From Pseudomonas sp. MWU13-2100 (GTDB lineage Bacteria > Pseudomonadota > Gammaproteobacteria > Pseudomonadales > Pseudomonadaceae): a DNA stretch of 62,454 nucleotides. The position numbers were made by a program, and so were the translations under genes. Positions 53,264 to 61,647 of this stretch are shown here, piece by piece (the first letter of the stretch is position 1; each line of letters begins with the position of its first letter). Where the stretch lies: assembly GCF_023242365.1 (NCBI RefSeq), contig NZ_JALLIX010000040.1, positions 1 to 62,454 of the forward strand. Reading direction: 5' to 3'. The notes under the pieces were generated by a model. That model saw only the letters and a program-made list of their open reading frames with translations. It was not told the origin of the DNA and did no database searches.

Positions 53264-56218
53264 ATGCTTAACGAACTGCGCACTTTCTTCGACCACAGCC
53301 GCCATAAACTCTGGGTCCGTAATGTCGGCGCCGTGCTCGATGTGCTGGCCTTCGAGGGCGAGGAAGGCCTGAGTCGGCCATTCAAATACAGGGTGGAGCT
53401 CACCAGCACCGACGGTGATATCGCCGCCGAACAGATGCTCGGCCAGGATGCCCGTTTCAGCCTGCACACCGCACCGCACAAGCTACCCGTGGCGTTGCCC
53501 GGCCTGTCCACGCCGGAGGTCAAACCGCTGCGGCTGTTGTACGGCGTGATCACCGCTTTCAAGCGTTTGTCCAGTTCCAACGACCAGGCCTGCTACGAAG
53601 TCACCCTGGAGCCGCGTCTGGCGCTGCTCGGTCGAGGCAAACAGTTCCGTATTTACCAGCACCAGTCGGTGCCGGAAATCGTCGAGAGTATTTTGCGCGG
53701 TCGCCACGACTTCGAGGGCCAGGATTTTCTCTTCAAGCTGGTGCGCGACTACCCCAAGCGTGAACAGGTCATGCAGTACGACGAAAGCGACCTGGCCTTT
53801 ATCGCCCGGCTGCTGGCCGAGGTCGGTATCTGGTATCGCTTTACCAGTGACGAACGCCTGAGTATCGATGTCGTCGAATTCCATGACGACCAGCGTCACT
53901 ACGCCAAGCCCCCTGTCGAGCTGCCGTATCGTCCGCAATCCGGACTGGGCAGCACTGGGCAGGATGGCGTGTGGAAACTGCAATCGAGCCATCAGGTGGT
54001 GGAGCGGCACGTCAATATTCGCACCTACCACCACCGCGACGCCAGCGCCTGGCTTGACGGTGAGGTGGACCAGACGCGAGGGGCCAAGACCACCTACGGC
54101 GAGGCCTATCTCTACGCTGAACCCTACCGGGTCCTTGGCGACCCGATTCTCCAGGACGAAGACCTGCAAAGCGAAAGCGGCTACTTCTATGCGCGTCTGC
54201 GTCATGAACGTTACCTCAATGGTCAGACCCAACTCAGTGGCGCCAGCAGCAGCGCCACCCTGGCGCCCGGCCAACAGCTCAACATCACCGGCGGCGCGCC
54301 GCGGGCCTTCGCTTCAAGAGCGGTGATCATCCAATTGACCACCCGCGCCGCGCGTGATAGCAGCTTGGAAGCCACCTTCGAGGCGATTCCCTACTCGGAA
54401 ACGGTGTGCTTCCGTCCGCCGTTACTAGACAAGCCGAAAATGGCCGGCACCGTCCCGGCCCGTGTCACCAGCCCGCAGGCCAACGATCCCTACGGGCATA
54501 TCGATCTGGAAGGGCGCTACAAGGTCAACTTCCTGTTTGATCGTGACAGCTGGAAGCCCGGGCAGGAAAGTCTGTGGTTGCGGTTGGCGCGGCCTTACGC
54601 CGGCGACATCCATGGCCTGCACCTGCCGCTGATTCCCGGCACCGAAGTGGCGGTGGCCTTCGAGCAGGGCGACCCGGACCGGCCCTATATCGCCCATGCC
54701 CTGCACGACAGTCGACACCCGGATCACGTGACCCTGGGCAAGCGCAACTACACCCGCAACGTGTTGCGCACCCCGGCCAACAACAAGCTGCGCATGGAAG
54801 ATCGGCGCGGCCAGGAGCACGTCAAACTCAGCACCGAATACGCCGGCAAGAGCCAGCTCAACTTGGGGCATTTGGTGGATGCCGAGAAGCAAAAGCGTGG
54901 CGAGGGCGCTGAACTGCGCACGGACGGTCATGCCGCCATCCGGGGTGGTAGCGGCATTTTCATTAGCGCTGACAAACAGTCGAAAGCGCAGGGCGAAATG
55001 CTCAGCATGCGTGAGGCCCTGGCGCAATTGGAAGAGGCACTCCAGCGCGTGCAGGGATTGGCCCGTAATGCTGCAGCGACAGGGGCTCTAGAAGCGGACA
55101 GTGCGGTGCCGGAGCACCTGAAGGGGGTGCTGGGGCAATTGAAGGAAGCGGGTTTTCTGGTCTCCGCTCCTGCCGGTATGGCCCTGGTGACACCGGAGCA
55201 TTTGCAACTGGCGGCTGGCCAGACCTTCTCTGCCGTAAACAACAATACCGACTTCAGTGTATTGAAGCGCTTTACCGTGGCTGCCGGCCATGCCATTGGT
55301 CTGTTCGCACAAAAGCTGGGGATGAAGTTCATTGCCAATCAGGGCGCAGTGTCGATCCAGGCGCAGAACGACCGTATGGAATTACTGGCCCGGCAGGGTC
55401 TGGATATCAGCAGTACCGAGGATGAAATTCGAATCACCGCGAAAAAGAAAATCACCCTAAATTCCGGCAGCAACTATATAACCCTCGACCCCTATCGCAT
55501 CGAGATCGGCTCACCGGGTGAAGTTGAGATCAAGTCACCTCATTTTGACTATATACAGACTGCGGCCAGGTTGAAAACAGCGCCTGTTCCCATGGCCGAG
55601 CCTTTGGGTGACGAGCCTAACCGACTTCTGCTGAATTTTTTTGATGCAATGGCACAACCCATTGCAGGCGTGCCTTATGTCCTGACCTTCGATAACGGCC
55701 AAGTACTGCAAGGCCATCTGGACGAGCAAGGTCACGCTCTACACAGAGTGGTTCCTGAAAGTCCGGCGCGTGTGCAGTACCAACTTCCTGAGCCTGAGCC
55801 CGATCAACCCTGGCCTTCTTATGTTTTGTTGATGGAGGCGCAGCCGTCAACAGTGCAATACCCGACGCAGGCGTCAGGGCCAGGCGTCTGGGTAACCCAG
55901 GAATATGATTATCTGGGGATGGCTAATTTAGCCATCGGATTGCTCAACCGGGTTACCTCCATGGGGGATCAAGGGCGGGTGTTTGGCAGTGATGGCAGGG
56001 ACCTGAAAAATACCATGAGGGATGTCATACAGGAGTGGCAGCCACTTCCCGAAGATGCGCCGTTGTCATTGTTGCAAACCTCCATGACGCATACATATGG
56101 CGAAACCCGGCGTATACGGCAGCAGTACCTCGAAGGTGATGATCAATGGGCGATTAGCGGCAGCTCATGGTACTGGAAGCCCGTCATCGCCAATAAAGTA
56201 TTCGAAGTCGAGGAATGA
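53264..56218 (+). CDS. vgrG: VgrG, long T6SS spike protein with transthyretin-like tail
   Basis: The 984-residue protein starts at the ATG 9 nt after GGAGG. Residues 1-540 match the gp27/gp5 core (LTSTDGDIAAEQMLGQDARF, GRYKVNFLFDRDSWKPGQES, LRLARPYAG, PGTEVAVAFEQGDPDRPYI). A DUF2345-type repeat region (about 550-765, SGIFISADKQ, NSGSNYITLDPYRIEI) follows. A transthyretin-like domain (783-850, LNFFDAMAQPIAGVPYVLTF) and a 130-residue C-terminus complete it. Such tails bind effectors, so the downstream toxin-like protein is the likely cargo. Confidence 0.94.
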   Translation: MLNELRTFFDHSRHKLWVRNVGAVLDVLAFEGEEGLSRPFKYRVELTSTDGDIAAEQMLGQDARFSLHTAPHKLPVALPGLSTPEVKPLRLLYGVITAFKRLSSSNDQACYEVTLEPRLALLGRGKQFRIYQHQSVPEIVESILRGRHDFEGQDFLFKLVRDYPKREQVMQYDESDLAFIARLLAEVGIWYRFTSDERLSIDVVEFHDDQRHYAKPPVELPYRPQSGLGSTGQDGVWKLQSSHQVVERHVNIRTYHHRDASAWLDGEVDQTRGAKTTYGEAYLYAEPYRVLGDPILQDEDLQSESGYFYARLRHERYLNGQTQLSGASSSATLAPGQQLNITGGAPRAFASRAVIIQLTTRAARDSSLEATFEAIPYSETVCFRPPLLDKPKMAGTVPARVTSPQANDPYGHIDLEGRYKVNFLFDRDSWKPGQESLWLRLARPYAGDIHGLHLPLIPGTEVAVAFEQGDPDRPYIAHALHDSRHPDHVTLGKRNYTRNVLRTPANNKLRMEDRRGQEHVKLSTEYAGKSQLNLGHLVDAEKQKRGEGAELRTDGHAAIRGGSGIFISADKQSKAQGEMLSMREALAQLEEALQRVQGLARNAAATGALEADSAVPEHLKGVLGQLKEAGFLVSAPAGMALVTPEHLQLAAGQTFSAVNNNTDFSVLKRFTVAAGHAIGLFAQKLGMKFIANQGAVSIQAQNDRMELLARQGLDISSTEDEIRITAKKKITLNSGSNYITLDPYRIEIGSPGEVEIKSPHFDYIQTAARLKTAPVPMAEPLGDEPNRLLLNFFDAMAQPIAGVPYVLTFDNGQVLQGHLDEQGHALHRVVPESPARVQYQLPEPEPDQPWPSYVLLMEAQPSTVQYPTQASGPGVWVTQEYDYLGMANLAIGLLNRVTSMGDQGRVFGSDGRDLKNTMRDVIQEWQPLPEDAPLSLLQTSMTHTYGETRRIRQQYLEGDDQWAISGSSWYWKPVIANKVFEVEE

Positions 56219-56226
56219 GAGTGTTC

Positions 56227-56658
56227 ATGAATAAGAAGTTTGTGTTTTTGTTTTGGGGTGTGATGGATTTTTTATATGTGCTGGGTTTTTTGTATTTGAA
56301 TCTTAGTCGTGGACGGATTCCGCTGTATGACGATGTGCTTTCATTTGCGCAAGTAAATCTGCAGTTTGGAGAAAATTTGCTGACGTTGTTTTTTGTCGGT
56401 TCCATGTTACTGACGGTTTCAATTCACATGACGATGTGGATGCTCTTTAAACAGCACCCGTGGGCGCGTTTTGTTGCCTATGTGCAGGTTCCATTTCGTT
56501 TGTGTTTTTCCGTGCCTTCGTTGTCCTTCATTCCTTGGATGATCAGTCTTTTTCAGCTGAAGCAGGCATTCATGATGATTTTTATTTTATTCGTCTCTGA
56601 AATATTGAAAGTCATCAGTCTTTATAAAGTTGATGTTCGTCAGAAGACGGAGGGCTGA
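56227..56658 (+). CDS. Small integral membrane protein next to vgrG
   Basis: A 143-residue protein (MNKKFVFLFWGVMDFLYVLGF start) with about four hydrophobic segments and AT-rich codons unlike its neighbours. An ATG at 56215 overlaps the vgrG stop (ATGA) and is an alternative start; 56227 has GAGAG 5 nt upstream. It may be an immunity or chaperone-like protein, or a recent arrival with the effector cassette. I recognise no family. Confidence 0.6.
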   Translation: MNKKFVFLFWGVMDFLYVLGFLYLNLSRGRIPLYDDVLSFAQVNLQFGENLLTLFFVGSMLLTVSIHMTMWMLFKQHPWARFVAYVQVPFRLCFSVPSLSFIPWMISLFQLKQAFMMIFILFVSEILKVISLYKVDVRQKTEG

Positions 56659-56747
56659 TTGCGTATGCACTTTTCTGATCGATCAGGGAAATATTGGCCC
56701 GCCTGTAACGGCATAACCCTTTCATTGAACGTTGTGATGGACTACCC

Positions 56748-58214
56748 ATGAATGAAGACCTCCAGAACGCCTTGGCGTTCTACCAACCCGCTCCACCGGG
56801 CTGGTTTGCGGGTGCCCAAGCGCGGGTCGAGGCCAGCGGCGTATGGCTTTGGGAAACCCTGCAAGGCGACTTCCATGAAAACCCCAGCACCGCGCAGGTA
56901 GTCACCGGAACGGTCATTTCGATGATCCCGTTGGTGGATCAGCTCTGTGACATACGCGACTTCATCGCCAACTGTCGCAAGATCAACGAGGACAGCAGCG
57001 ATACCTGGGCCTGGGTTGCCATGGTGTTGACCCTACTCGGTGCCGTTCCGGTCCTGGGTTCACTGGTCAAGGGCTGCTTCAAGGTCATGATCCAGGCGAC
57101 GCGCCGCCGTTTTCACACTGCCCTGAAATCCAAGGAACGCGATAGCGCGGCGATCGAGCAGGGAATGATCCTGCTAAAGCGCTATCTGGATATGGAGCCC
57201 GTGCGCAAGACGCTGGCTCGCATGAAGATCCACAATGTCTACCAGTATCTGGCGGAACAAATGGAGGGGCTGAAGAGCCTGTTGAGCGTGGATCTGTTAC
57301 TGGACGCCTTCAAGACCTTGATGGATACCACCCGCAAATTGATGGACACCGTCATCGGGTGGGGGCCGGTGTCGCTGAAGGCTCCGGTGGAAGCGCTATG
57401 GGGGATTATCGAGCGAGTATCCGTCAAGGCGCCTGCCGAGCTGAAAAAGGCCCTGAACCATGCCCAGGAATATCTGGACACCCTGGCTAACCGCCTGCGG
57501 GTGGAGGGCGATAACGCCTACAGGGCGCGACCGGGGAACAATAACCATGTGCTGGGGCAACGCGATGCCGCGGAACTGGAGCTGTTTAAACAGAAACAGC
57601 CGGATTGGGTGGATAGGACCACAAAGACGAAATATTCGGCTTTGGAAGAATTTCCGCCAAATGCCTTGAAAGATATTTCTAACGGTTGGCCGGATATCAG
57701 TGCGACTTCCAAGCATCCAGCGTTGAAGGGGGCATTCAACACTTTCGATGAATCTTTGCGCGCAAGCCGGGTTTCGCCGGGCGAGCGCCTATACCGGGTG
57801 GTGGACCACAGGTCCTACGACAATAGTATTTGCTGGATGCGTGAGGCCGAGTTCAGTGCACTGAAGTCGAAAAGCCAATGGCGGCGTGAGTTCGCGGTGT
57901 GGAAGCACTGGAACGAGAACGGCGAATACCTCATCTATACCGTGCCGAAAAACCAGACGCTAAAGGTTTGGGAAGGCAGTGCGGGAACCCAGACGTTCAA
58001 ACCTGACGAAAGCTACAAGTTGCAAGGAGGTCGCCAGCAGATAGTGCTGAACCCGGATGATCTCGATCCTAAATTCGTCAGCGCTCGGCAAAAAACTGGC
58101 TGGGGCTATGACGATGGCATCGGCATCTCTGACCTCGACCCGCTCAAGCCCTATTTGGGCCTGCCTGATCTGACCCATCAATGGCGTATGCCCAAAATCA
58201 ACAAGGAACTTTGA
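56748..58214 (+). CDS. Putative T6SS effector with a C-terminal toxin domain
   Basis: The 488-residue protein has an N-terminal region with two hydrophobic stretches (VVTGTVISMIPLVDQL and WVAMVLTLLGAVPVLGSLV), a layout often seen in T6SS effectors delivered through a spike. The last 190 residues carry GERLYRVVDHRSYDNS, WKHWNENGEYLIYTVP and LQGGRQQIVLNP. An early Arg and a GGxxQ near the end resemble NAD-targeting TNT/ADP-ribosyltransferase-like toxins; this is an inference. It lies between vgrG/membrane-protein genes and two immunity-like paralogues. Confidence 0.65.
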   Translation: MNEDLQNALAFYQPAPPGWFAGAQARVEASGVWLWETLQGDFHENPSTAQVVTGTVISMIPLVDQLCDIRDFIANCRKINEDSSDTWAWVAMVLTLLGAVPVLGSLVKGCFKVMIQATRRRFHTALKSKERDSAAIEQGMILLKRYLDMEPVRKTLARMKIHNVYQYLAEQMEGLKSLLSVDLLLDAFKTLMDTTRKLMDTVIGWGPVSLKAPVEALWGIIERVSVKAPAELKKALNHAQEYLDTLANRLRVEGDNAYRARPGNNNHVLGQRDAAELELFKQKQPDWVDRTTKTKYSALEEFPPNALKDISNGWPDISATSKHPALKGAFNTFDESLRASRVSPGERLYRVVDHRSYDNSICWMREAEFSALKSKSQWRREFAVWKHWNENGEYLIYTVPKNQTLKVWEGSAGTQTFKPDESYKLQGGRQQIVLNPDDLDPKFVSARQKTGWGYDDGIGISDLDPLKPYLGLPDLTHQWRMPKINKEL

Positions 58215-58215
58215 A

Positions 58216-59265
58216 ATGGCCGTTCTACACCCGCTGGAATGTTACCTCCTGGAAACCTTCAGCTCCCCTGAACACTTCGCTGCCACTCGCGATGCAATTA
58301 TTGAATGGATCGATGCCCACGAGGCAGCTTATGCCCGCATTCAAACGCAACTAGACCCCCGTCAGCGCAACAAGCCGCAGTGGCAACAAGGCGATTTGGT
58401 CTGGGGGAACTGTGTGCTACCCAATATTCGACCTGATCGGGCTTTTTATATCAAGGCGTATATCCAGCGTATTAATAGTGACCCGTTGGCCTTCAAAGCA
58501 GGTTATGCCATGCGCGAGAATAATCGTGGCATCCGTGAGTTTTGGGATGGCTGGATGACCGAGGAAGAGCAACAGCGTATCTCGCTAACGGGTGACCGGG
58601 CTACCAAACTGGATGACCGACTGGGGAACACTACTGGGGGCTGGCGCGAAGGATCCTTGACCTATAACGGACAGGGTGGTCTATATCAAGTGTCTGAATT
58701 GCCCCGACGCATTCCTCGATATGTGCTGGACCCAAGTGTGCGCATAGAGAAAGACGAGGGCGCCAAGCAGATTGGTATCTATTTACCAGATGTCGATTTT
58801 GTGGCCGCGCGTTTACTGTATCCCACCGAATTCGAGGGGGGGATCGAGGGTTATCAGGGTGTCAAACGTAGCGATTATGTCTGTGAGACAACCGGCAAGC
58901 GTGCCTACAACTGGACTGAAAGCCAGTGGGTCGAAACCGGCTGGACGCTGATCCGCCGAGTGGAAGGCGAATTCATCGACGTCCCGGAGCAAGGCTTTTT
59001 CCCCAGAGGCCAACCGGAAGAACTGTACACCTGGCCCGAGCGCGAAGCGCAGTTCATTAATCGGGACGGAACCTTTATCACGGCTCAGTCGGGAGAACCT
59101 GCAGCACATAGCGGCAAGTGGTCAACTTTCGGCCGCCAAGGTTTTGAGTATCTCAATCTGCAACAAGGTCAGCATTTACCGCACAAGGATGAACAGTCGG
59201 TGAGGTGGACGCTGATCGAGCGTGCCGATGGCGGCTCGTGCATTGAACCCAACAAGGAGCGTTGA
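58216..59265 (+). CDS. Immunity-like protein, copy 1
   Basis: A 349-residue soluble protein (MAVLHPLECYLLETFSSPEHF) directly after the effector stop, 1 bp apart, with AAGGAA upstream of ATG. It has no signal peptide, so it would act in the cytoplasm, where an NAD-targeting toxin acts. The next gene is a near copy for most of its length. I do not recognise a named family; the immunity role comes from position and duplication. Confidence 0.65.
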   Translation: MAVLHPLECYLLETFSSPEHFAATRDAIIEWIDAHEAAYARIQTQLDPRQRNKPQWQQGDLVWGNCVLPNIRPDRAFYIKAYIQRINSDPLAFKAGYAMRENNRGIREFWDGWMTEEEQQRISLTGDRATKLDDRLGNTTGGWREGSLTYNGQGGLYQVSELPRRIPRYVLDPSVRIEKDEGAKQIGIYLPDVDFVAARLLYPTEFEGGIEGYQGVKRSDYVCETTGKRAYNWTESQWVETGWTLIRRVEGEFIDVPEQGFFPRGQPEELYTWPEREAQFINRDGTFITAQSGEPAAHSGKWSTFGRQGFEYLNLQQGQHLPHKDEQSVRWTLIERADGGSCIEPNKER

Positions 59266-59266
59266 A

Positions 59267-60142
59267 ATGGCCGTTCTGCATCCGTTGGAATGTTATCTGC
59301 TGGAAACCTTCAGCTCTCCTGAACACTTCGCTGCCACTCGCGATGCAGTTATCGAATGGATCGATGCCCGCGTTCAAACGCAGCTGGACCCCCAGCAGTG
59401 CAACAAGCCGCAGTGGCAACAAGGCGATGTGGTCTGGGGGAACTGTGTGCTACCCAATATTCGACCTGATCGGGCTTTTTATATCAAAGCGTATATCCAG
59501 CGTATTGATAGTGACCCGTTGGCCTTCAAAGCAGGTTATGCCATGCGCGAGAATAATCGTGGCATCCGTGAGTTTTGGGGTGGCTGGATGACCGAGGAAG
59601 AGCAACAGCGTATCTCGCTAACGGGTGACCGGGCTACCAAACTGGATGACCGGCTGGGGAACACTACCGGGGGGTGGGGTGAGAGAGACTTGACCTACAA
59701 CGGACAAGGTAGTTTGTATCAAGTATCCGAATTGCCCCGGCGCATTCCTCGATATGTGCTGGACCCAAGTGTGCATATAGAGAAAGACGAACGCCCAAAA
59801 CAAATCGGTATTTATTTGCCGGATGTGGATTTTGCAGGAGCCCATCTTCTGTATCCCACTGAGTGGACTGAGGGCGGGAAGAAAGTCTGGCGTGGTGTCA
59901 GGCGTAGTACTTGGGTACATCCCGATACCGGCAAGCGCGCTTACGACTGGAAGGAAAGCCAGTGGGTCGAAACCGGCTGGACGCTGATCCGCCGAGTGCC
60001 AGGTGAATTCATCGATGTCCCGGAGCAAGGTTTTTTCCCAAAAGGCCAACCGGACGAGCTGTACACCTGGCCTGAGCGCGAAGCGCAGTTCATTAGCCGG
60101 GACGGAGCCTGTATCACAGCCCTGTCGGGGGAACCCGAATGA
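59267..60142 (+). CDS. Immunity-like protein, copy 2, shortened
   Basis: A 291-residue paralogue of the gene before it. The first part is nearly identical in DNA, with an in-frame loss of 18 bp (HEAAYA of copy 1) between two ATGCCC repeats. The region near residues 200-225 has diverged (LLYPTEWTEGGKK against LLYPTEFEGGIEG), and the last 55 or so residues of copy 1 are absent. The stop codon overlaps the PAAR start (ATGA). Divergence suggests it covers a variant toxin. Confidence 0.65.
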   Translation: MAVLHPLECYLLETFSSPEHFAATRDAVIEWIDARVQTQLDPQQCNKPQWQQGDVVWGNCVLPNIRPDRAFYIKAYIQRIDSDPLAFKAGYAMRENNRGIREFWGGWMTEEEQQRISLTGDRATKLDDRLGNTTGGWGERDLTYNGQGSLYQVSELPRRIPRYVLDPSVHIEKDERPKQIGIYLPDVDFAGAHLLYPTEWTEGGKKVWRGVRRSTWVHPDTGKRAYDWKESQWVETGWTLIRRVPGEFIDVPEQGFFPKGQPDELYTWPEREAQFISRDGACITALSGEPE

Positions 60143-60402
60143 AGGGGATTATTCGCATTGGCGACACCACCAGCGGTGTCGGTACGGTGTTATCGGGTTC
60201 TACGGCGATGCGCTTTGGCGGTATTGGCGTGGCCCGGCAGGGGGATCCGGTCAATTGCCCAAGGCGTGGACATGGCAGGACGCTGATTGCCGAGGGGCAT
60301 CCGACTTTCCGCGACAACGGTATACCCGTTGCCTTTCAAGGACATCTATGCGCCTGTGGCTGCGTGCTGATTTCGTCCTTGCCCAATGCGACAGCGAGCT
60401 GA
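60139..60402 (+). CDS. PAAR-domain T6SS spike tip protein
   Basis: An 87-residue stand-alone PAAR protein: MKGIIRIGDTTSGVGTVLSG, RQGDPVNCPRRGHG and GHLCACGCVLISS give the repeated motif and the zinc-binding His/Cys residues. It sharpens the VgrG tip. It carries no toxin extension, so the effector must dock on another part of the spike. Confidence 0.92.
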   Translation: MKGIIRIGDTTSGVGTVLSGSTAMRFGGIGVARQGDPVNCPRRGHGRTLIAEGHPTFRDNGIPVAFQGHLCACGCVLISSLPNATAS

Positions 60403-60405
60403 CTC

Positions 60406-61638
60406 ATGTCGGTCAAATTGGACAAGATCCCCCCTCTCATGGTGGCCCCATCCGCGCCGCGTGCGTGGCGTTGGCTGCTTTTGCTGGCCGTGCTGTTGCT
60501 ATCGGGCCTGGGCCTGACTCTGTGGTTGGCGGGCGACACCTTTACTCATCAGTCGAATCAGTTTTGGCTGATCGCGCTGGGAATACCGTTTCTGATCTGG
60601 TGCGCACTGAGCGTTGTACGTGTGACGGCGTATCTCGGCGACTCGAGTGTGGCTGCTGGTTGGAATGACGAGCGCGAGGCGGACCTGATTCAGAAAATGC
60701 GTCGGGGGCGTCGTTCGCAGCAAGTGCTGGCGGTCAGTCTGCATACCGCATTGCGTGAGCGGGGTGTCGAGAACGCTGAAACTCAACGGGATGCTTTGCA
60801 AAACGGCACGAAGGCCTTGAATGTTCAAGCTGCCTGGCAGGCCAGTGAAGAGGGGATCCGTCACAGCCGTTTGCCGCATGAACAGGGCGAATTGCCAGAC
60901 ACGTTGCTGCGGCGGGTGTTGCTGCAAGTGTTGAGCGAGATCGGCAAGGTATTGGAGACGCTTGCGCAGGACAGGCCTCTGGCTCTGTTGTTGGAGATGA
61001 ACAGCGGTGTCGCCGAGAACGTGCTGAGCGAACTGTGGCAAGCAGTCTGGGCCGAGTCCGGCATCCGCCAGAAGGTCACGCGGGTCGAAGGTAGTGGACT
61101 ATCGGTGGTGGATGCCTGGCTGGATGAGCGCATCCACGATCAGGCGTTGTTGCTGGTGGTGGCGTTTCAGCTCGCTCCTTCTGAAGGGCAAGGCACTGCC
61201 GAAGCTGTCGTGGGTTTGTTGTTTGGTAATCGCCTGACGCAAACCATGCTGGAACCGATGGCTTATCTGCATCGGCCTGAGCAGGAGCGCGAGCCAACCC
61301 CCGAGGGCTTGCTCCGCGCCACGCGCCAAGCCCTGGACTGGGTGCCGGTGCAAGCATCGTCCATTGGGCACGTCTGGGCAGTGGGGGCCGACTTGACCCG
61401 CATGACGGCCATCACCATGGCACTTAGCGAAACTCCGATGCCGCTTGAGCATAAACAAGGTTTGCATGACTTGGGGGGCTCCCTGGGTCATCCAGGGTGC
61501 GCGGCACCGTGGGTGGCCATAGCTGCCGCCGTGGAATCGATCCGCGGAGAGGGTAAGCCGAACTTCATTTTCAGTGGAGAGAGCCCCGCCGATTTGCGGC
61601 TGTGGTGCTTGGTGGTCATGCCGCCCTCCGTGAGCTAG
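60406..61638 (+). CDS. Membrane protein of the T6SS locus, unknown role
   Basis: A 410-residue protein with two N-terminal membrane segments (about 21-43 and 51-70) and a soluble remainder (VAVSLHTALRERGVENAETQ, DRPLALLLEMNSGVAENVL). It is 3 bp after PAAR and 9 bp before the TssM-like gene, in the same operon. I do not recognise a family; the position next to TssM suggests a part of, or a partner of, the membrane complex. Confidence 0.6.
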   Translation: MSVKLDKIPPLMVAPSAPRAWRWLLLLAVLLLSGLGLTLWLAGDTFTHQSNQFWLIALGIPFLIWCALSVVRVTAYLGDSSVAAGWNDEREADLIQKMRRGRRSQQVLAVSLHTALRERGVENAETQRDALQNGTKALNVQAAWQASEEGIRHSRLPHEQGELPDTLLRRVLLQVLSEIGKVLETLAQDRPLALLLEMNSGVAENVLSELWQAVWAESGIRQKVTRVEGSGLSVVDAWLDERIHDQALLLVVAFQLAPSEGQGTAEAVVGLLFGNRLTQTMLEPMAYLHRPEQEREPTPEGLLRATRQALDWVPVQASSIGHVWAVGADLTRMTAITMALSETPMPLEHKQGLHDLGGSLGHPGCAAPWVAIAAAVESIRGEGKPNFIFSGESPADLRLWCLVVMPPSVS

Positions 61639-61647
61639 GGAAATCTG

